25,705 nucleotides of DNA from Imperialibacter sp965651695 (GCA_965651695.1 CBFGTI010000081.1:1-25705); one strand, 5' to 3'; shown: positions 17,547 to 25,542, counted from the first letter of the stretch. Made by a program: numbers and translations. Notes: generated by a model not told the origin, from the sequence alone.

Positions 17547-18109
17547 TGCGGAAAGCCGTAATTTTTTCTGCCCCATCCGGATCCGGAAAAACCACGCTCG
17601 TGAGGTATCTGATTGAAAGGATACCATCCCTTAAATTTTCCATATCTGCCACCACCAGAAGCCCTCGCGCGAATGAGGAAAACGGGAGGGATTATTATTT
17701 TCTCAGCCCGGAAGACTTCAAAAATAAGGTGGTCAGCGGTGCATTTATTGAGTGGGAAGAAGTATATGAGGGCGCTTTTTATGGCACGCTCAAAAGCGAA
17801 ATTGAGCGGATATGGGCAGCGGGTGGCGACGTGATCTTTGACGTTGAAGTTCACGGGGCGCTCAATATAAAGAAATATTTTGGCGATCGGGCCCTCGCTA
17901 TTTTTGTGAAAGTTCCTGACCTGGCTACACTGCAAAGCCGGCTGACGAAAAGGGAAACCGAGACAGAAGAATCACTGCGTCGGCGGGTGGAAAAGGCTAC
18001 TTACGAAATGTCATTCGAGCCCCAGTTCGATGCTACCATTCTTAACGACGACCTTGAGAAAGCAAAAAAAGAGTCGCTTAGTGCCGTTGAACGGTTTTTG
18101 AGAGAGTAG
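17546..18109 (+). CDS. gmk: Guanylate kinase
   Basis: Guanylate kinase phosphorylates GMP to GDP, an essential nucleotide step. The 187-residue protein has the P-loop SAPSGSGKT (residues 8-16), the GMP-binding segment SISATTRSPRANEENGRDYYF with its conserved Arg and Tyr residues, GAFIEWEEVYEGAFYGT, and the ATP lid region with SRLTKRETETEESLRRR. The ATG overlaps the anti-sigma stop by one base, so gmk is read from the sigma/anti-sigma transcript unless an internal promoter exists. The nadD gene follows after 103 bases on the same strand. Confidence 0.96.
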   Translation: MRKAVIFSAPSGSGKTTLVRYLIERIPSLKFSISATTRSPRANEENGRDYYFLSPEDFKNKVVSGAFIEWEEVYEGAFYGTLKSEIERIWAAGGDVIFDVEVHGALNIKKYFGDRALAIFVKVPDLATLQSRLTKRETETEESLRRRVEKATYEMSFEPQFDATILNDDLEKAKKESLSAVERFLRE

Positions 18110-18212
18110 TTCCTTTTTCAGCGCTTTTGCCCGACTGGTACGGCAGCGGGTAAATTCGAAATTGATTGTAAATTGAGCCCGAATTGTCTGGCTAACTTTA
18201 ACCATCCCTTCA

Positions 18213-18785
18213 TTGAATATAGGTCTCTACTTCGGCTCTTTCAACCCCATTCACATAGGTCACCTGATTATAGCCAACACAATGCTGGAGAATACCAACC
18301 TTCAGGAGATATGGTTTGTGGTGAGCCCGCAAAATCCCCTGAAGAAACGAAGCAACCTTGTGCATGAGTTCGACAGGCTTGATATGGTAAAAGCGGCAAT
18401 TAACGACCACTACCATTTCAAGGCTACCGATGTTGAGTTTCATATGCCAAAACCCAGTTACACGGTGGATACGCTGGCCTACTTATCCGACAAGTTTCCG
18501 CAGCACACTTTCAGGCTAATCATCGGAGAAGACAACCTCCACTCGTTTCCGAAATGGAAAAACCACGAAATCATTCTTTCTCAGTATGGTTTGCTGGTTT
18601 ATCCGCGACCCGGTGCGAAACCAACACCACTAAAAAACCACCCGAATGTTCAGGTGGTTGAAGCTCCGTTGCTGGATATATCCGCAACCTTTATTCGCAA
18701 GCAGATAAGCGAGAGTAAATCGGTGAAGTATTTAATCCCCGACAGTGTTTACGATATCATCAGGCAGCGAAAACTGTATCTGTAA
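18213..18785 (+). CDS. nadD: Nicotinate-nucleotide adenylyltransferase, TTG start
   Basis: NadD transfers AMP from ATP to nicotinate mononucleotide to make deamido-NAD in NAD synthesis. The 190-residue protein has the nucleotidyltransferase signature GSFNPIHIGH (residues 8-17, His14 and His17), WFVVSPQNPLK, the conserved IIGEDNL and the second ATP motif ISATFIR (156-162). The only start that fits is TTG at 18213, giving M-N-I-G-L-Y-F-G-S-F directly before the signature. The upstream frame is closed by a stop at 18174-18176, with no ATG or GTG between. The gene converges on frr, with a small hairpin between. Confidence 0.94.
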   Translation: MNIGLYFGSFNPIHIGHLIIANTMLENTNLQEIWFVVSPQNPLKKRSNLVHEFDRLDMVKAAINDHYHFKATDVEFHMPKPSYTVDTLAYLSDKFPQHTFRLIIGEDNLHSFPKWKNHEIILSQYGLLVYPRPGAKPTPLKNHPNVQVVEAPLLDISATFIRKQISESKSVKYLIPDSVYDIIRQRKLYL

Positions 18786-18797
18786 AATTTTAGGAGA

Positions 18798-18820
18798 GGC
18801 AGCGCAAATCAGTGCTTGCC
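18798..18820. terminator. Possible bidirectional hairpin between nadD and frr
   Basis: GGCAGCGCA and TGCTTGCC pair imperfectly around a short loop in the 37-base spacer between the convergent nadD and frr genes. There is no long T-run, so termination is uncertain. Confidence 0.3.
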
Positions 18821-18822
18821 GC

Positions 18823-19386
18823 TTATACAGTCATAATTTCCTCTTCTTTTGTAGCCACCAGCTTGTCTACGCTTGCAACTGAAGAGTCTGTGAGCTTTTG
18901 TATTACTTCCTCCGCCTTTTTTACCTCGTCTTCAGAAACCCCCTCCTTGGTTAGTTTGCGTACCGACTCATTGGCATCTTTGCGGATGTTTCTGATGCTA
19001 ACTTTTGCCTGCTCGCCTTCCATTTTTACCTGTTTCACAAGGTTTTTGCGTCGCTCTTCAGTTAGCGGCGGAATGTTTATCATCACCATTTCACCATTGT
19101 TTTGAGGGTTTAACCCCAGATCGCTATTGATAATGGCTTTTTCTATTTCGGAAATCATATTTTTCTCCCATGGCTTAATAGCCAGCGTGCGGGCATCGGG
19201 GGTATTTATACTTGCCACTTGCTGCATGGGTGTCATACTGCCGTAGTAAGACACCATCAGCCCATCCAGCATGTTTGGCATTGCCTTACCTGCTCTTATT
19301 TTCACCAGCTCAGCTGAAAGATGGGTAAGGGCTTTTTGCATATGCTCCTTTGCGTCGTCAAGAAATAGCTGTATTTCCTCATTCAT
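18823..19386 (-). CDS. frr: Ribosome recycling factor
   Basis: RRF, with EF-G, splits the ribosome after translation termination. The 187-residue length is standard. The sequence shows the family features: KALTHLSAELVKIRAGKA near the N-terminus, then YYGSMTPMQQVASI and INSDLGLNPQNNGEMV. NIPPLTEERRKNLVKQVK and the highly conserved RNIRKDANESVRK follow, before the C-terminal long helix of the three-helix bundle. The ATG at 19384-19386 is clear. It lies downstream of pyrH on the same strand, the classic bacterial pyrH-frr order, but 234 bases of repeats and palindromes separate the two, so frr may have its own promoter. Confidence 0.97.
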   Translation of the reverse strand: MNEEIQLFLDDAKEHMQKALTHLSAELVKIRAGKAMPNMLDGLMVSYYGSMTPMQQVASINTPDARTLAIKPWEKNMISEIEKAIINSDLGLNPQNNGEMVMINIPPLTEERRKNLVKQVKMEGEQAKVSIRNIRKDANESVRKLTKEGVSEDEVKKAEEVIQKLTDSSVASVDKLVATKEEEIMTV

Positions 19387-19401
19387 TGCGATTCTCTATT
19401 A

Positions 19402-19418
19402 ATGTCGGTCGCCGACAT
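19402..19418. promoter_or_regulatory. 17-base perfect palindrome upstream of frr
   Basis: ATGTCGG-TCG-CCGACAT is a perfect inverted repeat with a three-base centre, ending 16 bases before the frr start codon (read on the minus strand). It would act as an operator in DNA or a small stem-loop in the frr leader. The responsible protein, if any, is unknown. Confidence 0.45.
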
Positions 19419-19459
19419 GTTAACAAATCAATTAATGTTTTTATCAATCTTATTACAAG

Positions 19460-19521
19460 GTCGTTTAATTTAGGTCCATTACCCCCCACGGAGAGAGGAG
19501 CATTAACCTCTTTTAAACGAC
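19460..19521. repeat. Palindromic MITE/REP-like element, copy 1
   Basis: A 62-base unit bounded by the perfect 9-base inverted repeat GTCGTTTAA (19460-19468) and TTAAACGAC (19513-19521). The interior has a C-rich then GGAGAGAGG block related to copy 2. No coding capacity. It lies in the frr-pyrH spacer and resembles the intergenic palindromic repeats with CTCTCC/GGAGAG cores that are frequent in Bacteroidota genomes. Confidence 0.6.
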
Positions 19522-19542
19522 AATTGGACTTATTAATTCAAT

Positions 19543-19615
19543 GTGGTTTAGTTAGGCCATTTCTCCCTCTTTGGAGAGGGTAAGGGAGAGGATCATAAAT
19601 AGCTAACTAAACGAC
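19543..19615. repeat. Palindromic MITE/REP-like element, copy 2
   Basis: A 73-base unit bounded by GTGGTTTAGTTAG (19543-19555) and CTAACTAAACGAC (19603-19615), a 12-of-13 inverted repeat sharing the CGTTTA/TAAACG end sequence of copy 1. The core contains the hairpin CCCTCT-TTGG-AGAGGG (19565-19580) followed by GGGAGAGG. It ends six bases before the pyrH stop and may act as the pyrH terminator or mRNA-stabilising hairpin. Confidence 0.65.
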
Positions 19616-19620
19616 ATTGC

Positions 19621-20325
19621 TTAATTAATCAGTGTGCCTACTTCCATGCCCATTACCAGGTTTTCAAGATTCCCGGGTTTGTTCATATCAAAAACAATAA
19701 TGGGCAGCTTGTTTTCCTGGCAAAGCGTGAAGGCCGTCATGTCCATCACATTTAATCCCTTCTCGTATACTTCCTGAAAAGTGATCTGCGAGTAGCGGGT
19801 AGCATTTGGGTCTTTTTCCGGATCGGAACTGTAAACGCCATCGACCCTTGTTCCTTTTAGCACTACATCGGCTTCAATTTCGATAGCCCGCAGAGAGGCA
19901 GTTGAATCTGTAGTAAAATATGGATTGCCAATGCCTGCACCAAAAATTACAATGCGGCCTTTTTCCAGGTGCCGTATAGCCCTTCGGCGAATAAATGGCT
20001 CGCATACCTGCTCCATTTTTATCCCCGACATCAGGCGGGTAAACATACCGTGAGCCTCAAGGGCGCTTTGTAGCGCCATAGCGTTTATTACCGTGGCCAG
20101 CATGCCCATGTAGTCGCCCTGCACCCTGTCGATGCCAATGTTGGAAGACTGTACACCTCTGAAGATATTTCCGCCGCCTATAACAATGGCCACTTCAATT
20201 CCCTGTTCTTTTACCTTTTGAATTTCCCTTGCATATTGTTCGAGCCGGCCAGGGTCAATTCCGTACTTTTGTTGCCCCATCAGGGCTTCACCGCTTAGTT
20301 TCAGTAGAATTCTTTTGTATTTCAT
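19621..20325 (-). CDS. pyrH: UMP kinase
   Basis: UMP kinase makes UDP from UMP; the bacterial enzyme is hexameric, of the amino acid kinase fold, and feedback-inhibited by UTP. The 234-residue protein shows KLSGEAL (9-15), the glycine-rich GGGNIFRG (50-57), DYMGMLATVINAMALQ, GTGNPYFTT-like GAGIGNPYFTTD, and the nucleotide-binding GVYSSDPEKDPNA and NVMDMTAFTLC segments. The ATG at 20323-20325 is clear. A good -7 element lies about 58 bases upstream. The frr gene follows, separated by two palindromic repeats. Confidence 0.97.
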   Translation of the reverse strand: MKYKRILLKLSGEALMGQQKYGIDPGRLEQYAREIQKVKEQGIEVAIVIGGGNIFRGVQSSNIGIDRVQGDYMGMLATVINAMALQSALEAHGMFTRLMSGIKMEQVCEPFIRRRAIRHLEKGRIVIFGAGIGNPYFTTDSTASLRAIEIEADVVLKGTRVDGVYSSDPEKDPNATRYSQITFQEVYEKGLNVMDMTAFTLCQENKLPIIVFDMNKPGNLENLVMGMEVGTLIN

Positions 20326-20382
20326 AGAGCAGGGGAGTCCGTGCCAGTTTTATTAAGTGAGTAATAGAATGCTTAAATCGAG

Positions 20383-20390
20383 CAAATATA
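20383..20390 (-). promoter_or_regulatory. Putative pyrH -7 promoter element
   Basis: On the minus strand TATATTTG is an exact TAnnTTTG match 58 bases before the pyrH ATG, in the 153-base spacer after the biotin carrier gene. A TTG lies 14 bases upstream rather than the usual 19, so the -33 part is weak. Confidence 0.5.
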
Positions 20391-20478
20391 TAAGAAGGCA
20401 TCTACAATCTTAAGCCTTGTGTTTAAATTCTGTTCCCTCGGAGGCAAATCGTTCTGTAATTTTTACTGGTGCCAATTA

Positions 20479-20997
20479 CTACCCAGGCATTGCCTCCTGC
20501 GCAAAGGTGATCAGGACCTGGTTCTTCTCAACACTGTTTCCTTTTGTAACAGCAATCTTTTTCACAATTCCATCGCCGGCCGACTTCAAAACATTCTCCA
20601 TTTTCATGGCCTCAAGTATCAGCAGCGGATCCCCGGCTTTAACCTCCATACCCTCCTCTACTTTAATTTCGAGAATGAGGCCTGGCATCGGGGCCTTCAG
20701 TTCGTTTATCTTACGCGAAGCCTCTGCCGACATCCCCAATTTTTCCAGCAAAAGGTCCATCTTTTCCTTTACGTGTAGATCTACTTTTTTGCCGTTGATC
20801 GATAAGACTACACGCTTTTCCGAAGCATTCACAGATAATACTTCCACAAGGAATGTTTTATTGTCTCTCAATACATGATAATGTCCGTCTCCCAGGGAGG
20901 CCTGATCAAATTCGAATAGCTCACCATTTAAAATGAGCCGTCCGCCATCTGCCCTGAACACATCAATTTCCTTTTCCCCTATTAAAACCTTAGCCAT
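20479..20997 (-). CDS. Biotin carboxyl carrier protein/domain subunit
   Basis: A biotinyl-carrier subunit of an acyl-CoA (acetyl-, propionyl- or related) carboxylase. The C-terminal ~75 residues are a standard biotinyl domain: APMPGLILEIKVEEGMEVKAG and the biotinylation site EAMKMEN with Lys132. The N-terminal part (1-95) is a beta-rich linker domain as found in propionyl-CoA or oxaloacetate decarboxylase-type carriers, not the AccB leader, so the carboxylase partner could be a decarboxylase-type transferase. The carboxylase and transferase genes are not adjacent. The ATG at 20995-20997 is clear. BirA encoded at 14151-14906 would attach the biotin. The neighbouring M1 peptidase gene diverges, leaving a short shared control region. 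Confidence 0.9.
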   Translation of the reverse strand: MAKVLIGEKEIDVFRADGGRLILNGELFEFDQASLGDGHYHVLRDNKTFLVEVLSVNASEKRVVLSINGKKVDLHVKEKMDLLLEKLGMSAEASRKINELKAPMPGLILEIKVEEGMEVKAGDPLLILEAMKMENVLKSAGDGIVKKIAVTKGNSVEKNQVLITFAQEAMPG

Positions 20998-21071
20998 TGT
21001 TACTTTTCTTCAAAATAAAGGATAAAATTTTCTTAACGCACGATTTCGTTCATCTTTGCGTGGAAGATCTT

Positions 21072-23660
21072 ATGATAAAAGCCAGATACCTGCATTTTAT
21101 TCCGGAGAAGCTTCGGAAAAAACCTTTGGGGGGAATTGGACCACTGTGCGCCGCAATTGTTTTTCTGCAGGTTTCGTGCAGAACAGCTCCCTATGCCACC
21201 AGCGATATGTACGAACCTGAAGACCAGGAGGTGGAAGTAGTTTTAATGCCCTATAAGCCGGCAGAACCAATATTCTTCGACCTGATTCACACAAGGCTCG
21301 ATCTTTCTTTTGACTGGGACCGCCGGTGGGTGCTGGGAGAGGCAAATTTGAAACTCCGCCCTTTCTTTTATCCGCAGAATCTCGTGACACTCGATGCCAA
21401 AGGATTTGATATAGCGGGGTGCGACCTGCTTGGTGCGGATGGTGCCATGCCGCTGCCTTATGACTACGATGGGGAAAATATCACCATAGATCTCGGGCGG
21501 GAATATGCACGGACAGATACGCTCGAAATCAAAATCAGCTACATAGCGAAGCCTTACGAACGGAAGGCCGGCGCAGGAGAATCGATTACGTCAGACAGAG
21601 GACTTTTCTTCATAAATCCCACAGGCGCCGACACGCTTAAGCCCCGGCAGATCTGGACACAGGGAGAAACCGCTTTTAACTCTGCATGGTTTCCCACCAT
21701 CGACGCCCCCAACGAGCGATTTACGCAAGAAATATTCCTTACAGTCGACTCCGCGCTCACCACGCTTTCCAATGGCCAGTTGCAGTCAACTACTTATCTT
21801 CCCGATGGGCTGAAGAAGGATCACTGGAAGCTCACAAAACCTCATGCGCCATATTTAGCCATGATTGCCGTTGGCAACTTCGAAAGGGTGGAGGACATGG
21901 CCGGCGACATACCGTTGGGCTACTATGTGGAGCCGGAATATGCCGGCTATGCAAAACATATTTTTGGCAATACGCCCGAAATGATCGCATATTTTAGTGA
22001 ACTTCTCAATTATCCTTTTCCCTGGGGCAAATACGATCAGGTAGTAGTGCGCGATTTCGTATCCGGTGCCATGGAAAATACTACTGCCTCGGTTTTTATG
22101 GAGGACCTCCAGGTCAACAGCAGGCAACTGCTTGATAACCACTGGGACGGCATCATCGCCCACGAGCTGTTTCACCAATGGTTTGGCGACCTTGTTACAT
22201 GTGAATCGTGGGCCAACCTCGCTCTCAACGAGGGCTTTGCCAATTACTCAGAATACCTGTGGAACGAACACAAGTACGGAAAAGAAGAAGCCGACTACAA
22301 CCTTTGGGTAGAAAAAGAGAGCTACTTCGAAGAAGCGTCCACTGTTAAGATGGAGCCCGTTATCAACTATTTTTACGACAATGCCGACGACCTGTTCGAT
22401 AGCCATCGGTACTCCAAGGCCGGTGTTGTTCTTCACATGCTTAGAAATTATGTTGGAGACGACGCCTTTTTTACTGCGCTCAACCTCTATCTTAAAGCAA
22501 ATGCTTTTTCTGCCGTGGAGCTTTCTGACCTGCGCAAGGCGTTTGAGAAAACCACCGGCGAAGATTTGCAGTGGTTTTTCGAGCAATGGTTCGAAACCCG
22601 CGGCCATCCAGTGTTAAATATCGAGCATAGACACGAAGCCGACACATTATATATAACGATTGAGCAAACGCAGGTATCCGATTCCGTGAATTACTTCACC
22701 TTTCCGCTGGAGCTGGCTTATTGGGTTGGGGGAGAAAAGCAAAACCACGAAGTGCTGATAGAAGCGCCCCTGCAGCAGCTTTCATTTCCGGTGGCACAAG
22801 CTCCGGCATTGGTACAGGCAGACCCGTCAGGCATATTACTGGCGCAAATCTCCCATAGTAAATCAGCAGCTGAGTTGCTGCAGCAGTACAAAAGAGGTGC
22901 GGCATTCAGTATGCGCCGGGAGGCGCTGGAGCAAATCTTCACCGTGGCCGATTCGGCGGCTATTGGGTCGGTGGCGGTAGCTGCATTGCGCGATAGCTCT
23001 CCGCGTATTCGTGAAATGGTGTTGGATAACCTGAGCGGCCGTGGACACATACAGGTGGCTGAGTTGCAGCGGCAGGTGAAGGCACTTACAACCGACAGCA
23101 GTGCCCTTGTGAGGGCTGCGGCTTTCAGCCTCTATGCAGAATCGGGCAGTATGGATGTAGAGGATGTGATGAAGCAGGCGCTGAATGATTCCTCCTACAC
23201 AGTAGTAGGCGCAGGGCTAGACGCTCTGCTGCCGGCTTACCAGGAGGACCCTCCATGGCTGGCTAACTACTTAAATATTCGCCATCTGAACGTTTCGGCA
23301 CCTATTGCCGGTTATTACAATACAACGATTAGTCCTGGTAGTTCCGAATCACGACTCGAATGGTTTAATCACAATCTGTTGCACTTCAGAGGAATGGATC
23401 GGTGGATTTTTCTCCAGTTTTATATGGAGTACCTCGTGTTGTCGGGGCTTTATGAAGAAAGTGTACCTGTTCAGGTATTGAATTACATAGCGGTTAGCGA
23501 CAACGAATACTACAACCGGATATCTGCATTTCAGGCCCTCACGCTGATACTTCCTGATACAGATGAAAACAGAAAAAAACTGATGGATATTGCTGTAAAT
23601 GAGGAAAATAACCAGGCGAAAGATGTAATGAACAGCCTGTTGCTGGACGGGGAGAACTAG
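21072..23660 (+). CDS. M1-family zinc aminopeptidase, probable lipoprotein, with HEAT-like C-terminus
   Basis: A gluzincin aminopeptidase that removes N-terminal residues from peptides. With the ATG at 21072 it has 862 residues; the frame opens further upstream at 20997, but that would overlap the divergent gene's start codon. The N-terminus is basic then hydrophobic and ends LQVSC, a lipobox-like site (Gln at -3 is unusual), suggesting an outer-membrane or periplasmic lipoprotein. The M1 blocks are the substrate motif GAMEN (332-336), HELFH with His364, Glu365 and His368, the third zinc ligand Glu387 eighteen residues later, and Tyr447 in RYSKAG as the transition-state tyrosine. Residues after about 600 form helical, HEAT-like repeats (for example AVAALRDSSPRIREMVLDNL). 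It is followed by the tRNA-tuf promoter. Confidence 0.93.
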   Translation: MIKARYLHFIPEKLRKKPLGGIGPLCAAIVFLQVSCRTAPYATSDMYEPEDQEVEVVLMPYKPAEPIFFDLIHTRLDLSFDWDRRWVLGEANLKLRPFFYPQNLVTLDAKGFDIAGCDLLGADGAMPLPYDYDGENITIDLGREYARTDTLEIKISYIAKPYERKAGAGESITSDRGLFFINPTGADTLKPRQIWTQGETAFNSAWFPTIDAPNERFTQEIFLTVDSALTTLSNGQLQSTTYLPDGLKKDHWKLTKPHAPYLAMIAVGNFERVEDMAGDIPLGYYVEPEYAGYAKHIFGNTPEMIAYFSELLNYPFPWGKYDQVVVRDFVSGAMENTTASVFMEDLQVNSRQLLDNHWDGIIAHELFHQWFGDLVTCESWANLALNEGFANYSEYLWNEHKYGKEEADYNLWVEKESYFEEASTVKMEPVINYFYDNADDLFDSHRYSKAGVVLHMLRNYVGDDAFFTALNLYLKANAFSAVELSDLRKAFEKTTGEDLQWFFEQWFETRGHPVLNIEHRHEADTLYITIEQTQVSDSVNYFTFPLELAYWVGGEKQNHEVLIEAPLQQLSFPVAQAPALVQADPSGILLAQISHSKSAAELLQQYKRGAAFSMRREALEQIFTVADSAAIGSVAVAALRDSSPRIREMVLDNLSGRGHIQVAELQRQVKALTTDSSALVRAAAFSLYAESGSMDVEDVMKQALNDSSYTVVGAGLDALLPAYQEDPPWLANYLNIRHLNVSAPIAGYYNTTISPGSSESRLEWFNHNLLHFRGMDRWIFLQFYMEYLVLSGLYEESVPVQVLNYIAVSDNEYYNRISAFQALTLILPDTDENRKKLMDIAVNEENNQAKDVMNSLLLDGEN

Positions 23661-23708
23661 GGGATTGAACAAAGTGTGAAGGATTTTTATTATTTTTATT
23701 TCTTTTAT

Positions 23709-23738
23709 TTGAATAAGATCAAAAAGCGTATAATTTTG
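23709..23738 (+). promoter_or_regulatory. Strong promoter of the tRNA-Tyr/Gly/Thr-tuf cluster
   Basis: TTG (23709-23711), a 19-base spacer, and TAATTTTG (23731-23738): an exact consensus Bacteroidota sigma-A promoter, as expected for stable RNA and EF-Tu. The predicted start site is near 23744, about 65 bases before tRNA-Tyr. Confidence 0.8.
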
Positions 23739-23751
23739 CACTTCCTTTTAG

Positions 23752-23777
23752 AAACAGGCCGAGACAGGCCTTTTTTT
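23752..23777 (+). terminator. Hairpin with T-run just downstream of the tRNA-tuf promoter
   Basis: AGGCC-GAGACA-GGCCT followed by TTTTTTT, extended by AAA/TTT across a bulged C. It has the form of an intrinsic terminator. It lies after the predicted start site of the tRNA cluster, so besides ending aminopeptidase transcripts it would be transcribed at the beginning of the tRNA-tuf transcript, where it could attenuate. The short GC stem makes strength uncertain. Confidence 0.55.
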
Positions 23778-23809
23778 AACGGGTAGTTCTTAGTCTTTTT
23801 GAAGGAATT

Positions 23810-23892
23810 GGGGGAATACCAAAGCGGCCAACTGGGGCAGACTGTAAATCTGCTGACTTATGTCTTCGTAGGTTCGAATCCTGCTTCCCCCA
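23810..23892 (+). tRNA. tRNA-Tyr (GTA)
   Basis: Acceptor arms GGGGGAA and TTCCCCC with discriminator A, anticodon loop containing GTA within CAGACTGTAAATCTG, T-arm GTTCGAATC, and a long variable arm (class II, 83 bases). CCA is not encoded. First gene of the cluster. Confidence 0.96.
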
Positions 23893-23966
23893 CTACAAAA
23901 GTTTGTAAGTTTGTAGTTCTGAGTTGGTAGCTTTCGACTCGAAACTCTGAATGGCCAAACAAAAAT

Positions 23967-24039
23967 GCGGGCGTAGCTCAGTTGGTAGAGCGACAGCCTT
24001 CCAAGCTGTAGGTCGCCGGTTCGAACCTGGTCGCCCGCT
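23967..24039 (+). tRNA. tRNA-Gly (TCC)
   Basis: Acceptor GCGGGCG/CGCCCGC with discriminator T, D-arm TAGCTCAGTTGGTAGAGC, anticodon stem-loop CAGCCTTCCAAGCTG reading TCC, T-loop GTTCGAAC; 73 bases with no encoded CCA. Confidence 0.96.
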
Positions 24040-24093
24040 CAAAAGACGAAGAACATAACAGGGGGAGAAATCCGTCTCTTATGTTCTCTTTTG
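24040..24093 (+). other. Long stem-loop between tRNA-Gly and tRNA-Thr
   Basis: CAAAAG (24040-24045) pairs with CTTTTG (24088-24093), AGAACATAA (24050-24058) with TTATGTTCT (24079-24087), and GAGA (24065-24068) with TCTC (24075-24078). A bulge of ACGA lies on the left arm. It begins directly at the base after tRNA-Gly. It may be an RNase processing site or a partial terminator that reduces read-through to tRNA-Thr and tuf. Confidence 0.6.
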
Positions 24094-24213
24094 ATTTATG
24101 CATACGTGGTTGAGGCAGAAGTAGTTGGCGCTTCAATCCCGGCAAAGCCCTTACTGCATAGTGGCAGGTAGGTGCAGGCTGTAGAAAGCAGCAGTTGCAA
24201 AAGTTGAATGTTT

Positions 24214-24285
<72 letters not shown>

Positions 24286-24344
24286 CTCTGAAAATGAACA
24301 TCTATTAACTGATATATTATTAACTAAATCGAGGATTTTCAAAC

Positions 24345-25532
24345 ATGGCTAAAGAAACCTTTAACCGTTCCAAACCCCACGTAAATATCGGGACCATCGG
24401 TCACGTTGACCATGGTAAAACAACCCTAACTGCAGCTATTACAAAGGTATTGGCTGGTAAAGGGCTTGCTGAAATGAGAGACTTCTCATCAATTGACAAT
24501 GCTCCCGAAGAAAAAGAAAGGGGTATTACAATCAATACTTCTCACGTAGAGTACCAAACAGATAACCGTCACTATGCACACGTTGACTGCCCTGGCCACG
24601 CTGACTATGTTAAGAACATGGTTACTGGTGCTGCCCAGATGGACGGTGCTATCGTGGTAGTGGCTGCTACCGATGGTCCTATGCCACAAACCAGGGAACA
24701 CATCCTTCTTGCCCGCCAGGTTGGTGTGCCTGCTATCGTGGTTTTCATGAACAAGGTTGACCTTGTTGATGACCCCGAGCTTCTTGAGCTTGTAGAAATG
24801 GAAATCAGAGAACTGTTGTCGTTCTATGAATTCCCTGGCGACGATATTCCTGTAATCCAGGGTTCAGCGCTTGGTGGCCTTAATGGCGAGCCTAAGTGGG
24901 TAGCAAAAATTGAAGAGCTAATGGCCGCAGTTGACAGCTACATCCCGCTTCCTGAGCGTATGGTTGACAAAGATTTCCTTATGCCTGTTGAAGACGTATT
25001 CTCAATCACAGGTCGTGGTACAGTTGCCACCGGCCGTATTGAAAGAGGTGTGATCAACTCTGGCGATACTGTAGATATTATCGGTATGGGAGCTGAAGGC
25101 CTTAAGTCTACAGTAACTGGTGTGGAAATGTTCCGCAAAATCCTCGACAGGGGTGAAGCTGGCGACAACGTAGGTCTGTTGCTGAGAGGTATTGAAAAGA
25201 CTCAGATCCGTCGTGGTATGATCATTTGCAAGCCTAACTCTGTAACTCCTCACGCTCATTTCAAGGCTGAAGTTTATGTTCTTTCTAAAGAAGAAGGTGG
25301 TCGTCACACACCATTCTTTAACAAGTACAGACCTCAGTTCTACCTGAGAACAACAGACGTAACTGGCGAAATCACTCTTCCTTCAGGCGTAGAGATGGTA
25401 ATGCCCGGCGACAACATCACTATCGAAGTGAAGCTGATCAACAAAGTTGCTCTCGAGAAAGGCCTTCGTTTTGCGATCCGTGAAGGTGGCAGGACCGTTG
25501 GTGCCGGTCAGGTAACTGAAATTCTTGACTAA
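24345..25532 (+). CDS. tuf: Elongation factor Tu
   Basis: EF-Tu delivers aminoacyl-tRNA to the ribosome as a GTP complex. The 395-residue protein has G1 GHVDHGKT (residues 19-26), switch I ending KERGITINTSHVEYQT, G3 DCPGHADYVKNM, G4 NKVD and the beta-barrel domains 2 and 3, with the GGRHTPFF and YRPQFYLRTTDVTG segments. Codon use is visibly more biased than in the neighbours (gct, gtt, aac, cgt preferred), as expected for a very highly expressed gene. A GAGGA lies about 11 bases before the ATG, a rare Shine-Dalgarno-like sequence in this window. It is the last gene of the tRNA-Tyr/Gly/Thr transcript. Confidence 0.98.
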   Translation: MAKETFNRSKPHVNIGTIGHVDHGKTTLTAAITKVLAGKGLAEMRDFSSIDNAPEEKERGITINTSHVEYQTDNRHYAHVDCPGHADYVKNMVTGAAQMDGAIVVVAATDGPMPQTREHILLARQVGVPAIVVFMNKVDLVDDPELLELVEMEIRELLSFYEFPGDDIPVIQGSALGGLNGEPKWVAKIEELMAAVDSYIPLPERMVDKDFLMPVEDVFSITGRGTVATGRIERGVINSGDTVDIIGMGAEGLKSTVTGVEMFRKILDRGEAGDNVGLLLRGIEKTQIRRGMIICKPNSVTPHAHFKAEVYVLSKEEGGRHTPFFNKYRPQFYLRTTDVTGEITLPSGVEMVMPGDNITIEVKLINKVALEKGLRFAIREGGRTVGAGQVTEILD

Positions 25533-25542
25533 ACAAATAATT

